Shown piece after piece: positions 1 through 9,554 of a stretch of 64,000 nucleotides of DNA (position 1 is the first letter of the stretch; each line of letters opens with the position of its first letter). Both the position numbers and the translations under genes were made by a program. The notes under the pieces were generated by a model. That model was not told the DNA's origin and ran no database searches. It worked only from the letters and a program-made list of their open reading frames with translations. The stretch comes from UBA2357 sp041916775 (GTDB lineage Bacteria; Pseudomonadota; Gammaproteobacteria; Burkholderiales; Rhodocyclaceae). Where the stretch lies: NCBI GenBank assembly GCA_041916775.1, contig JAYRYZ010000023.1, forward strand, positions 17,769-81,768, given 5' to 3'.

Positions 1-2
1 GC

Positions 3-74
3 GAGACCGCCCGCCTGGAGAGCCCCGGTATCGAGCAGGGATACCGCTGCGTACCGGAAGGCCAGGACGCTTGA
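3..74 (+). CDS. 3' end of an unidentified gene
   Basis: An open frame runs from the window edge to a TGA at 72-74 and encodes about 23 residues ending EGQDA. The TGA sits inside the TTGA that starts dtd, so the two genes overlap and are probably co-transcribed. Too little is visible to recognise a family, and no function is proposed. Confidence 0.45.
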   Translation, partial: ETARLESPGIEQGYRCVPEGQDA

Positions 75-508
75 TCGCACTCATTCAGCGTGTCAGCGGC
101 GCGCAGGTCACGGTTGACGGCGAACGTATCGCCTGCATCGGCACCGGACTGCTCGCCCTGATCGGGGTGCAGCCCGGCGACGACGTCGGGCGCGCCGAGA
201 GGCTGGTCGAGCGCATCCTCGGCTACCGCGTCTTCTCCGACGCGGACGGGAGGATGAACCTGAGCCTGCGAGACACCCATGGCGGCCTGTTGCTTGTACC
301 GCAGTTCACGCTCGCCGCCGACACGCGCAAGGGCACACGCGCCGGCTTCTCGACCGCTGCCGCCCCTGAACTCGCGGTACGTCTCTTCGACGTGTGCGTG
401 GCGCGCGCGAGGGCGCAGCACACACTGGTCGAGACCGGGCGCTTCGGTGCAGACATGTCGGTCGCGCTGGTGAATGAGGGGCCGGTGACGTTCTGGCTGG
501 ACGCCTGA
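71..508 (+). CDS. dtd: D-aminoacyl-tRNA deacylase
   Basis: Dtd hydrolyses D-aminoacyl-tRNAs (for example D-Tyr-tRNA) and glycyl-tRNA(Ala) in the cytoplasm, so D-amino acids do not poison translation. The 145-residue product has the usual length and begins MIALIQRVS. It ends with the NEGPVTFW block, which holds the cross-subunit Gly-cisPro motif. The other signature, normally SQFTL, reads PQFTLAADT here, so the conserved Ser is Pro. The start is a TTG overlapping the stop of the upstream gene; no better ATG precedes the conserved N-terminus. Family assignment is secure. Whether the Ser-to-Pro change alters activity is unknown. Confidence 0.93.
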   Translation: MIALIQRVSGAQVTVDGERIACIGTGLLALIGVQPGDDVGRAERLVERILGYRVFSDADGRMNLSLRDTHGGLLLVPQFTLAADTRKGTRAGFSTAAAPELAVRLFDVCVARARAQHTLVETGRFGADMSVALVNEGPVTFWLDA

Positions 509-534
509 GCAGGATTTGACTATCTTTCGACTGC

Positions 535-1095
535 ATGAACCGCAGCGAAACCTCGGCCCTCTTCCCGACGACTTCGGCGCTCGCCGCTAACGTCATTCTG
601 GTCTGCGGCCTGCTGTTGCTCGCAGGCTGTGGCAGCACCCCCAAGTCCCCGTCGCCCGGCAAGACCGAGGCAACTGCACCCGCGGCGGACTACTTCAAGC
701 TCGAGCATGAACGGCAATCGCAGGAAATGGTGCTTTTCGCGCTCGGGCTTCTGGACACGGGCTACCAGTTCGGCGGCCGCAACCCTGAGGCCGGATTGGA
801 TTGCAGCGGCATGGTGAGCTACATCGTCGAGCAGATCAGCGGACGCAGACTGCCCCACAATGCCGCACGGATCGCCGGGATGACCCGCCCGATCAAGGCC
901 TCGGAATTGCGCCCAGGGGATCTGGTGTTCTTCAACACCATGCGCAGACCCCATTCGCACATGGGCATCTACATGGGCGACGGTCGCTTCATCCATGCTC
1001 CATCGAGCCGCGGCAAGGTGCGCATAGAGCGACTCGACAACAGCTACTTCCGCCCCAGACTGGACGGCGCGCGCACGCTCATCGTATCCCGCTGA
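535..1095 (+). CDS. NlpC/P60 family lipoprotein, probable murein endopeptidase
   Basis: This 186-residue lipoprotein has a hydrophobic signal ending in the lipobox LLAGC with lipidated Cys32, so it is probably anchored in the envelope facing the periplasm. An NlpC/P60 cysteine-peptidase domain follows. Cys90 lies in LDCSGMV, His142 in HSHMGIYMG and His154 in RFIHAPS, forming the expected catalytic set. Family members cut peptide cross-links or stem peptides in murein, like E. coli MepS and MepH. The gene lies 26 bp after dtd on the same strand and converges with ftsB. The domain is certain; the exact bond cut is not. Confidence 0.9.
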   Translation: MNRSETSALFPTTSALAANVILVCGLLLLAGCGSTPKSPSPGKTEATAPAADYFKLEHERQSQEMVLFALGLLDTGYQFGGRNPEAGLDCSGMVSYIVEQISGRRLPHNAARIAGMTRPIKASELRPGDLVFFNTMRRPHSHMGIYMGDGRFIHAPSSRGKVRIERLDNSYFRPRLDGARTLIVSR

Positions 1096-1112
1096 GCCCG
1101 GGCAGGGTTCGC

Positions 1113-1400
1113 TCAGCGCTTGTCGGGGGTGTGAACGAACACTTCCTCCGGCCGGGTCAGCCCGAGCTCGAAGCGGGCGCGCTCTTCGATCGCCTCGTTG
1201 CCCGACTTGAGATCGCGCACCTCGGCATCCAGACCGGCATTGCGCTGCTCGAGCCGTTGGTTGGCCTGACGCTGCGACTGCAGTTGCCTGTCCATGTCCC
1301 ACACCCGCAGCCAGCCGCCCTTGCCCAGCCAGAGCGGGTATTGCAGCGCGAGCGCGAGAAGGGCAAGGATGATTACAGGCCAGCGCATGCGTGAGCGCAT
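1113..1400 (-). CDS. ftsB: cell division protein FtsB
   Basis: FtsB is a bitopic inner-membrane protein that joins FtsL and FtsQ in the divisome and helps activate FtsWI septal synthesis. The 95-residue product has a short cytoplasmic N-terminus and one membrane segment (about residues 6-25, WPVIILALLALALQY). A periplasmic coiled coil rich in Gln, Arg, Glu and Leu follows (about 33-80), then the conserved tail ERARFELGLTRPEEVFV. Its position directly downstream of eno is the classic eno-ftsB arrangement. The start could instead be the second Met (MRWPVI). The 110 bp between ftsB and eno hold nothing obvious. Confidence 0.92.
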   Translation of the reverse strand: MRSRMRWPVIILALLALALQYPLWLGKGGWLRVWDMDRQLQSQRQANQRLEQRNAGLDAEVRDLKSGNEAIEERARFELGLTRPEEVFVHTPDKR

Positions 1401-1510
1401 CCGACTCTATGACATGAAACGGCCGGCGCGCACGCCAGCCGGGACTCGACCGCCAGTACATGCCCGGCAAGGCACGCACCAGCGGCAGAAGGGTCGCGCT
1501 GTTTGCGGAA

Positions 1511-2800
1511 TCAGCGCACGCGCAGGTTGTAGAACGCGCTGCGCCCCGGATAGCGCGCGGTATCGCCGAGATCTTCCTCGATGCGCAGCAACTGGTTGTA
1601 CTTGGAAATGCGGTCGGAGCGGGACAGCGAGCCCGTCTTGATCTGCATCGCACGCAGACCCACCGCGATGTCGGCGATGGTCGAATCGTCGGTCTCGCCG
1701 GAACGATGCGAGATCACCGCCGTGTAGCCCGCGAGCTTGGCCATCTCCACCGCCGCAAAGGTCTCGGTGAGGGTGCCGATCTGGTTGATCTTGATCAGGA
1801 TCGAGTTTGCGATGCCCTGGTCGATGCCCTGCTGCAGAATCCTGGTGTTGGTGACGAAGAGATCGTCACCGACCAGTTGCACCTTATTGCCGAGGCGCTC
1901 GGTGAGATGCTTCCAGCCCGCCCAGTCACCTTCCGCCATCGCGTCCTCGATCGAGACGATCGGGAATTTGTCGGCCAGGGTCGCAAGGTAGTCGGTGAAG
2001 CCCTCCGCAGTCAGCGACAGGCCTTCACCCTTGAGCTCGTAGCGGCCGTCACGGTAGAACTCGGACGCAGCGCAGTCGAGTGCCAGCAGCACGTCGCGGC
2101 CCGGCTCGTAGCCGGCTGCCGAGATCGCCTCCTGGATCAGGTTCAGCGCTTCCTCGGTGCCGGAGACGTTGGGCGCGAAACCACCCTCGTCACCCACGGT
2201 GGTGGGATAGCCCTTGCCATCGACGATCTTCTTGAGGCGATGGAAGATCTCGGCGCCGCAGCGCAGCGCCTCGCGGAAGCTGCCCATCGACACCGGCATG
2301 ATCATGCATTCCTGGATGTCCAGGCTGTTGTTCGCGTGCTCGCCGCCGTTGATGACGTTCATCATCGGCACCGGCATCACCATCGGGCTGGAGCCGCCGA
2401 AGTAGCGGTAAAGCGGCAGGCCGGCCTCTTCAGCGGCAGCCTTCGCGACGGCCATCGACACCGCCAGCATCGCGTTCGCGCCCAGACGCGACTTGTTCTC
2501 GGTGCCGTCGAGCTCGATCAGGGTGTGGTCGATGAAGCTCTGCTCTTCGGCGTCAAGGCCAATGATGGCCTCGGAGATCTCGGTGTTGACGTTCTGCACG
2601 GCCTGCAGCACGCCCTTGCCGAGATAGCGGCCGGCATCGCCGTCGCGCAGTTCGATCGCCTCACGCGAACCGGTGGATGCCCCCGACGGGACTGCCGCCC
2701 GGCCCATCACGCCGGATTCGAGCAGGACATCGGCCTCGACCGTGGGGTTACCACGCGAATCGAGAATCTCGCGGGCGATGACATCAACGATTGCACTCAT
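1511..2800 (-). CDS. eno: enolase
   Basis: Enolase interconverts 2-phosphoglycerate and phosphoenolpyruvate in glycolysis and, in many proteobacteria, is a degradosome partner of RNase E, which is also encoded here. The 429-residue product is full length, with the N-terminal DSRGNPTVE block and PSGASTG loop. Metal ligands are in ALDCAASEF, SIEDAMAEGDW and LVGDDLFVTN, the catalytic Lys in LIKINQIGT, and the signature is SHRSGETDD. It lies between kdsA and ftsB on the same strand, as in most beta- and gammaproteobacteria. The ATG at 2800 is preceded by CAGGAAC. Confidence 0.97.
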   Translation of the reverse strand: MSAIVDVIAREILDSRGNPTVEADVLLESGVMGRAAVPSGASTGSREAIELRDGDAGRYLGKGVLQAVQNVNTEISEAIIGLDAEEQSFIDHTLIELDGTENKSRLGANAMLAVSMAVAKAAAEEAGLPLYRYFGGSSPMVMPVPMMNVINGGEHANNSLDIQECMIMPVSMGSFREALRCGAEIFHRLKKIVDGKGYPTTVGDEGGFAPNVSGTEEALNLIQEAISAAGYEPGRDVLLALDCAASEFYRDGRYELKGEGLSLTAEGFTDYLATLADKFPIVSIEDAMAEGDWAGWKHLTERLGNKVQLVGDDLFVTNTRILQQGIDQGIANSILIKINQIGTLTETFAAVEMAKLAGYTAVISHRSGETDDSTIADIAVGLRAMQIKTGSLSRSDRISKYNQLLRIEEDLGDTARYPGRSAFYNLRVR

Positions 2801-2881
2801 GCTTGTTCCTGTAGCAGTTTCAAAGGGTGATTCCTAAAACTCTCGGGCGCACGGCCGATGCTGGCAGCAAGCCGGCGCCGC

Positions 2882-3718
2882 TCACGCGGTCTCGAGAAAG
2901 CCCTGTGCCTTCACCAGGCGATCGATATCGCGCAGGGTCTCGAGCAGCGCCTTCATCTTTCCGAGCGGCCACGCGTTCGGGCCATCGGACAAGGCCTTTG
3001 CCGGGTCGGGATGGGTCTCCATGAAGAGCCCGGCCACCCCCACCGCCACCGCTGCACGCGCCAGCACCGGCACGAACTCGCGCTGACCGCCCGAGGATGT
3101 GCCCTGTCCGCCCGGCAGCTGCACCGAGTGGGTCGCATCGAACACGACCGGGCAACCGGTTTCGCGCATGATCGCAAGGCTACGCATGTCGGACACGAGG
3201 TTGTTGTAGCCGAACGAGACGCCGCGCTCGCACACCATGATGCGGTCCGCGCCGCCAGCCGCTTCGCGCGCCTTGTCGACCACCTGCTTCATGTCGCCGG
3301 GTGCCAGGAACTGGCCCTTCTTGATGTTCACCGGCTTGCCGCAGGCAGCTACGGCATGGATGAAATCGGTCTGGCGACACAGGAAGGCCGGCGTCTGCAG
3401 CACGTCCACCGCCGCCGCGACCGCCGGCACCTCTTCGATCGCATGTACGTCGGTGAGCACCGGCACGCCGAGCGTCTTCCTCACGTCGGCGAGGATCTCC
3501 AGGCCCTTGTCCATGCCGAGACCACGGAAGGACTTGCCCGAGCTGCGGTTGGCCTTGTCGTAGGACGACTTGTAGATGAAGGGAATGCCCAGCTCGGCAC
3601 AGATCTCCTTCAGCTGGCCGGCGGTCTCGAACGCGAGCTCGCGCGACTCGATGACGCACGGGCCGGCGATCAGGAAGAAAGGCCGGTCGAGACCGACTTC
3701 GAAATCACAGAGCTTCAT
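2882..3718 (-). CDS. kdsA: 3-deoxy-8-phosphooctulonate (KDO-8-P) synthase
   Basis: KdsA condenses phosphoenolpyruvate with arabinose-5-phosphate to give KDO-8-phosphate, the precursor of the KDO that joins lipid A to the LPS core. The 278-residue TIM-barrel protein has its family blocks: FFLIAGPCVIES near the N-terminus, YKSSYDKANRSS, GVPVLTDVH, KKGQFLAPGDM and VFDATHSVQLPGG. It sits 57 bp after pyrG and 81 bp before eno on the same strand. The start ATG at 3718 is preceded by AAGGAGTGCTCCC, a strong ribosome-binding site. Confidence 0.97.
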   Translation of the reverse strand: MKLCDFEVGLDRPFFLIAGPCVIESRELAFETAGQLKEICAELGIPFIYKSSYDKANRSSGKSFRGLGMDKGLEILADVRKTLGVPVLTDVHAIEEVPAVAAAVDVLQTPAFLCRQTDFIHAVAACGKPVNIKKGQFLAPGDMKQVVDKAREAAGGADRIMVCERGVSFGYNNLVSDMRSLAIMRETGCPVVFDATHSVQLPGGQGTSSGGQREFVPVLARAAVAVGVAGLFMETHPDPAKALSDGPNAWPLGKMKALLETLRDIDRLVKAQGFLETA

Positions 3719-3775
3719 GGGAGCACTCCTTACGTTCTGGCGCCGGACGACACCTACCGTCGGCAGCCGAATTGT

Positions 3776-5410
3776 TCAGGCCTCGCGTTGGCCGCGGTGT
3801 GCCAACGCTGCACGGACATACGCCGAGAAGAGCGGATGCCCCTTGCGCGGATTGGAGGTGAACTCGGGGTGGAACTGACAGCCCACGAACCAGGGGTGAT
3901 CCGGTAGCTCGACCATCTCGCACAGGTCGGTGACCGGGGCCCGGCCGGATACGCGCAGGCCCTTGTCCTCGAGCTTCGAGAGCAGCGTGTTGTTCACTTC
4001 GTAACGATGGCGGTGGCGCTCGGTGATTTCGGGCGCGCCGTAGATCGAACGCGCGAGTGAGCCCTCGGCAAGGTGGCAGACCTGCGCGCCGAGCCGCATC
4101 GTGCCGCCCAGATCGGACTCGGCGCTGCGCGTCTCGCGCTTGCCGCTGCGGTCCTGCCACTCGGTGATGAGGCCGATCACCGGGTAGGCGGTGTCATGAT
4201 CGAACTCGGTCGAATGTGCGCCTGCGAGCCCGGCCACGTTGCGCGCGAACTCGACCACCGCGAGCTGCATGCCGAGACAGATGCCGAGGTAGGGCACGCG
4301 CTGCTCACGTGCGAAGCGAATCGCTGCGATCTTGCCTTCCGTGCCGCGGCGGCCGAAGCCCCCCGGCACCAGGATCGCGTCCATGCCCTGCAGCTTGGCC
4401 GTGCCTTCCTGCTCGATGTCTTCCGAGTCGATGAAGTGAATGTTGACCTTGCTGCGGGTGTGCAGACCCGCATGGGTCACCGCCTCGATCAGCGACTTGT
4501 AGGACTCGGTGAGGTCGACGTATTTGCCTACAAAGGCCACGTCGACTTCCGCCTCCGGGTGTTCGAGCGCATCGATGAGCTTCTCCCACACACCCAGGTC
4601 GGCTGCGCGGGCGAGGATACCGAGCTTGTGGCAGACGATCTCGTCCAACATCTGGTCATGCAGCATGCCGGGGATTTTGTAGATCGAGTCCGCATCCAGG
4701 CACTCGATCACCGCCTCGGGCATCACGTTGCAGAAGAGCGCGATCTTGCGCCGCTCGTCGGCCGGAATGGATCGATCCGCGCGACACAGCAGGATGTCGG
4801 GCTGGATGCCGATCTCACGCAATTCCTTCACCGAATGCTGCGTTGGCTTGGTCTTGAGTTCACCCGCAGTGGGGATGTAGGGCAACAGCGTCAGGTGGAT
4901 GAAGCAGGTGTGGCCCTTGCCCTCCTCGATGCCCATCTGGCGGATGGCTTCGAGGAACGGCAGCGACTCGATGTCGCCCACGGTGCCGCCAACCTCGACG
5001 ATCGCGACATCGGCACCTTCCGCGCCACGCTTGAGGTATTGCTTGATCTCGTCGGTGATGTGCGGGATGACCTGCACGGTCTTGCCGAGGTATTCGCCCC
5101 GGCGTTCCTTCTTGATCACCGACTCGTAGATCTGGCCAGTGGTGAAGTTGTTGCGGCGGCTCATCTTGGCGCTGGTGAAGCGCTCGTAGTGACCCAGATC
5201 GAGGTCCGTCTCGGCGCCATCCTCGGTGACGAACACCTCGCCGTGCTGGAACGGGCTCATCGTGCCCGGATCGACGTTGATGTAGGGATCGAGCTTGAGG
5301 TGGGTGACGCGGATGCCGCGGGATTCCAGGATGGCCCCGAGCGAGGCCGCTGCGATGCCCTTCCCGAGGGAAGAAACGACACCGCCGGTAACGAAGACGT
5401 ATTTGGTCAT
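3776..5410 (-). CDS. pyrG: CTP synthase
   Basis: PyrG makes CTP from UTP, ATP and glutamine. From the ATG at 5410 the product is 544 residues, the normal length. It begins MTKYVFVTGGVVSSLGKG, which contains the amidoligase P-loop, and carries the DPYINVDPGTMSPFQHGEVF block. The C-terminal class I glutaminase has the nucleophile Cys in GICLGMQL and the His-Glu pair in FHPEF. An in-frame extension up to 5572 exists, but the family start is the Met at 5410, so it is discarded. pyrG leads the pyrG-kdsA-eno-ftsB block. Confidence 0.97.
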   Translation of the reverse strand: MTKYVFVTGGVVSSLGKGIAAASLGAILESRGIRVTHLKLDPYINVDPGTMSPFQHGEVFVTEDGAETDLDLGHYERFTSAKMSRRNNFTTGQIYESVIKKERRGEYLGKTVQVIPHITDEIKQYLKRGAEGADVAIVEVGGTVGDIESLPFLEAIRQMGIEEGKGHTCFIHLTLLPYIPTAGELKTKPTQHSVKELREIGIQPDILLCRADRSIPADERRKIALFCNVMPEAVIECLDADSIYKIPGMLHDQMLDEIVCHKLGILARAADLGVWEKLIDALEHPEAEVDVAFVGKYVDLTESYKSLIEAVTHAGLHTRSKVNIHFIDSEDIEQEGTAKLQGMDAILVPGGFGRRGTEGKIAAIRFAREQRVPYLGICLGMQLAVVEFARNVAGLAGAHSTEFDHDTAYPVIGLITEWQDRSGKRETRSAESDLGGTMRLGAQVCHLAEGSLARSIYGAPEITERHRHRYEVNNTLLSKLEDKGLRVSGRAPVTDLCEMVELPDHPWFVGCQFHPEFTSNPRKGHPLFSAYVRAALAHRGQREA

Positions 5411-5510
5411 GAGAGTGCGACTGCGGGAAAGCGCGATGATAACCGAAACCCCCCCGCTTCCGGAAGCGCAAGCCCCATGACCGATGTGCAGTCCGAACCG
5501 AGCACGGACG

Positions 5511-5536
5511 AAAAAAACGGGGCGCATGCCCCGTTT
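5511..5536 (-). terminator. intrinsic terminator after pnp
   Basis: A six-base-pair G+C stem (5518-5523 with 5528-5533, loop GCAT) is extended by three A-T pairs. On the minus strand it is followed by a run of seven T. It lies 23 bp beyond the pnp stop and upstream of pyrG, so it probably ends the rimP-to-pnp transcription units. Confidence 0.8.
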
Positions 5537-5558
5537 CTCATCTACCTGGAATGCGCGG

Positions 5559-7661
<2,103 letters not shown>

Positions 7662-7724
7662 GGTGAATTCCTTTCGATAGATGAGCGCGGCAGACTACAA
7701 CCGCGGTGTTGCACAACAGGCAGA

Positions 7725-7767
7725 CAAAGACAAAGCCGGTACGGCCCCTGAGGATCCGTACCGGCTT
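7725..7767 (-). terminator. rpsO terminator/attenuator before pnp
   Basis: A perfect 12-bp stem (7733-7744 with 7756-7767, 11-nt loop) lies between rpsO and pnp. On the minus strand it is followed by a T-rich but interrupted tract (TTTGTCTTTGT). It matches the partial terminator and processing hairpin known in the rpsO-pnp spacer of other bacteria; leaky termination is inferred. Confidence 0.65.
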
Positions 7768-7858
7768 GGCTGGCTCATGGAGCCGTGATTCCAGGATCTG
7801 CCCGACTCGACACGGCCGGCAAACGAGAATCTCGAATGACTTGCCGCTGGTGTTGCAA

Positions 7859-8128
7859 TTACTTGCGCAGACCGAGGCGCTCGATCAGCTTGCGGTAGCT
7901 GTCGGCGTTGGTGCCTTTCAGGTAATCGAGCAGCTTGCGACGCTGGCTGACCATTTTCAGCAGACCACGGCGCGAGTGATGATCCTTCGCATTGGCCTTG
8001 AAGTGGCCGGTCAGGCCGTTGATGCGGGCGGTCAGCAGCGCGACCTGGACTTCCGGCGAGCCGGTGTCACCCTGGGCACGCTGGTAATCGGAAACGATCT
8101 GCGATTTGGTTGCGGTATCGAGAGCCAT
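7859..8128 (-). CDS. rpsO: 30S ribosomal protein S15
   Basis: S15 binds the central domain of 16S rRNA early in 30S assembly and bridges to the 50S subunit. The product from the ATG at 8128 is 89 residues, the normal size, beginning MALDTATKSQIVSDYQ. It contains the invariant blocks GDTGSPEVQVALLTARI, HHSRRGLL and RRKLLDYL. A 24-residue in-frame extension to 8200 overlaps the promoter and is discarded. It is transcribed with pnp. Confidence 0.97.
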   Translation of the reverse strand: MALDTATKSQIVSDYQRAQGDTGSPEVQVALLTARINGLTGHFKANAKDHHSRRGLLKMVSQRRKLLDYLKGTNADSYRKLIERLGLRK

Positions 8129-8170
8129 GAGGTTATTTACTCTTTTCGTTCTGCTAATCTGAAGCGCGTG

Positions 8171-8200
8171 ATTATAACGAACGCGCTGCGAAAAACTCAA
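8171..8200 (-). promoter_or_regulatory. sigma-70 promoter for rpsO-pnp
   Basis: On the minus strand TTGAGT (complement of 8195-8200), an 18-bp spacer and a perfect TATAAT (complement of 8171-8176) lie about 45 bp upstream of the rpsO ATG. Confidence 0.65.
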
Positions 8201-8223
8201 TCACTTCCGGACAATTCAAGCGA

Positions 8224-9126
8224 TTAGCCGGTTGCGACGAGGCGTTTGGGCGACACACACCCATCTGGCCGGCATTCGCCCAAGCCGATGAAGCGCGCCT
8301 CCCCATACAGGCGGACGAGGCCGGCCGGGACCTCTGCGACCGCATCGAGCGAGCGCCCCTGCAATATCGCGGCGGTCTGCCCGGCGTCGAGCTCCAGTGC
8401 CGGAAAACCTGCCACGAGCGCATCTGGCCCGAGCAGGAAGGCGTCGCGCGCATCGGGCGCCGTGGCCTGGAGTTCCGCCAGCGTCACCGCCCGCGCGATG
8501 CCGAACGGCCCGATCGCAGTACGGCGCAATCCGACGAGGTGAGCACCACAGCCGAGCCGCGCGCCGATGTCCATCGCCAGGGTACGGATGTAGGTGCCCT
8601 TGCTGCAATGCACACGTATCGCGAACACATCCCCAGACAGCGGCGCGATCAGCTCGAGCGCGTGGATCGTGACCCGGCGCGGCGCGCGCTCCACCTCCAG
8701 CCCCGCGCGCGCATACTCATACAGCGGACGTCCGGCGAGTTTGAGCGCGGAGTACATCGGCGGAATCTGCTCGATCTCGCCGACGAAGCCGCGCAACACC
8801 GTGTCGATATCGTCCGCAGCGACGCTGACCGCGCGGCGCTCGATGACCTCGCCTTCGACATCGCCGGTGCTCGTCACTGCGCCGAGCCGCACCTGCGCCT
8901 CATACACCTTGTCGGCGTCCAGCAACATCTGCGAGAACTTGGTGGCCTCGCCGAAGGTGAGCGGCAGCAAGCCGGTCGCCATCGGATCGAGCGTACCGGT
9001 ATGTCCGGCCTTCTCGGCGTTCAGGAGCCGCTTCGCCGCCTGCAATGCGTGGTTGGAGCTCATGCCGTGCGGCTTGTCGAGCAGCAACACGCCGTCGATG
9101 CGACGCCGCGCGATCTTCACCTTCAT
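8224..9126 (-). CDS. truB: tRNA pseudouridine(55) synthase
   Basis: TruB makes the universal pseudouridine 55 in the T loop of tRNAs and also acts as a tRNA-folding chaperone. The roughly 300-residue protein begins GVLLLDKPHGMSSN and has the catalytic Asp in GHTGTLDPMATG. It carries YEAQVRLG and CSKGTYIRTLAMDIG blocks and a C-terminal PUA-like region (about 235-300). The ATG at 9126 is taken as start. A TTG at 9138, four codons upstream and overlapping the rbfA stop, is an alternative. It is the conserved rbfA neighbour. Confidence 0.95.
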   Translation of the reverse strand: MKVKIARRRIDGVLLLDKPHGMSSNHALQAAKRLLNAEKAGHTGTLDPMATGLLPLTFGEATKFSQMLLDADKVYEAQVRLGAVTSTGDVEGEVIERRAVSVAADDIDTVLRGFVGEIEQIPPMYSALKLAGRPLYEYARAGLEVERAPRRVTIHALELIAPLSGDVFAIRVHCSKGTYIRTLAMDIGARLGCGAHLVGLRRTAIGPFGIARAVTLAELQATAPDARDAFLLGPDALVAGFPALELDAGQTAAILQGRSLDAVAEVPAGLVRLYGEARFIGLGECRPDGCVSPKRLVATG

Positions 9127-9134
9127 CCGGCTGT

Positions 9135-9551
9135 TCAATCCTTGCCGGTGACGCCGCTGTCGCGGTCGGCTTCAGGTGCGTCGTCGTGCTGCCGCTCGGC
9201 ATCCTCGCGCGCCACACGGTCGAGCAACTGCGACATGCGACTGCCCTCCTCCACCGACTTGTCGTAGTGGAAGTGCAGCTCCGGCGTGGTGTGAATGCGC
9301 ACGCGCCGACCGAGCTCGCGCCGCAGGAAGCCGCTGGCGCGGCGCAGGCCGATAAGCGTCTCCTGCAAACCTTCCTCGCCGCGCATGGAGGTGAAGTACA
9401 CCTTCGCATGCGCGTAGTCGGGCGTGATCTCGACATCGGTGAGGGTGATGAACCCCACGCGCGGATCCTTCACCTCCAGCCGGATCAACTCGGCCAGTTC
9501 GCGCAGGATCTGTTCGGAAACCCGCTGGCTGCGGGAAAATTCCTTGGGCAT
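9135..9551 (-). CDS. rbfA: 30S ribosome-binding factor A
   Basis: RbfA is a KH-type assembly factor that binds immature 30S subunits and helps mature the 16S 5' end; it is needed for cold adaptation. The 138-residue product shows RSQRVSEQILRELAELI, DPRVGFITLTDVEITPDYAHAKVYF and the C-terminal PELHFHYDKSVEEG. An acidic, poorly conserved tail rich in Asp and Glu follows. It begins 3 bp after the infB stop, so translational coupling is likely. Confidence 0.96.
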   Translation of the reverse strand: MPKEFSRSQRVSEQILRELAELIRLEVKDPRVGFITLTDVEITPDYAHAKVYFTSMRGEEGLQETLIGLRRASGFLRRELGRRVRIHTTPELHFHYDKSVEEGSRMSQLLDRVAREDAERQHDDAPEADRDSGVTGKD

Positions 9552-9554
9552 CGC

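Noticed and set aside
1460..2830. 456-codon plus-strand open frame
   Set aside because: It is antisense to eno; composition and lack of domains mark it as a shadow.
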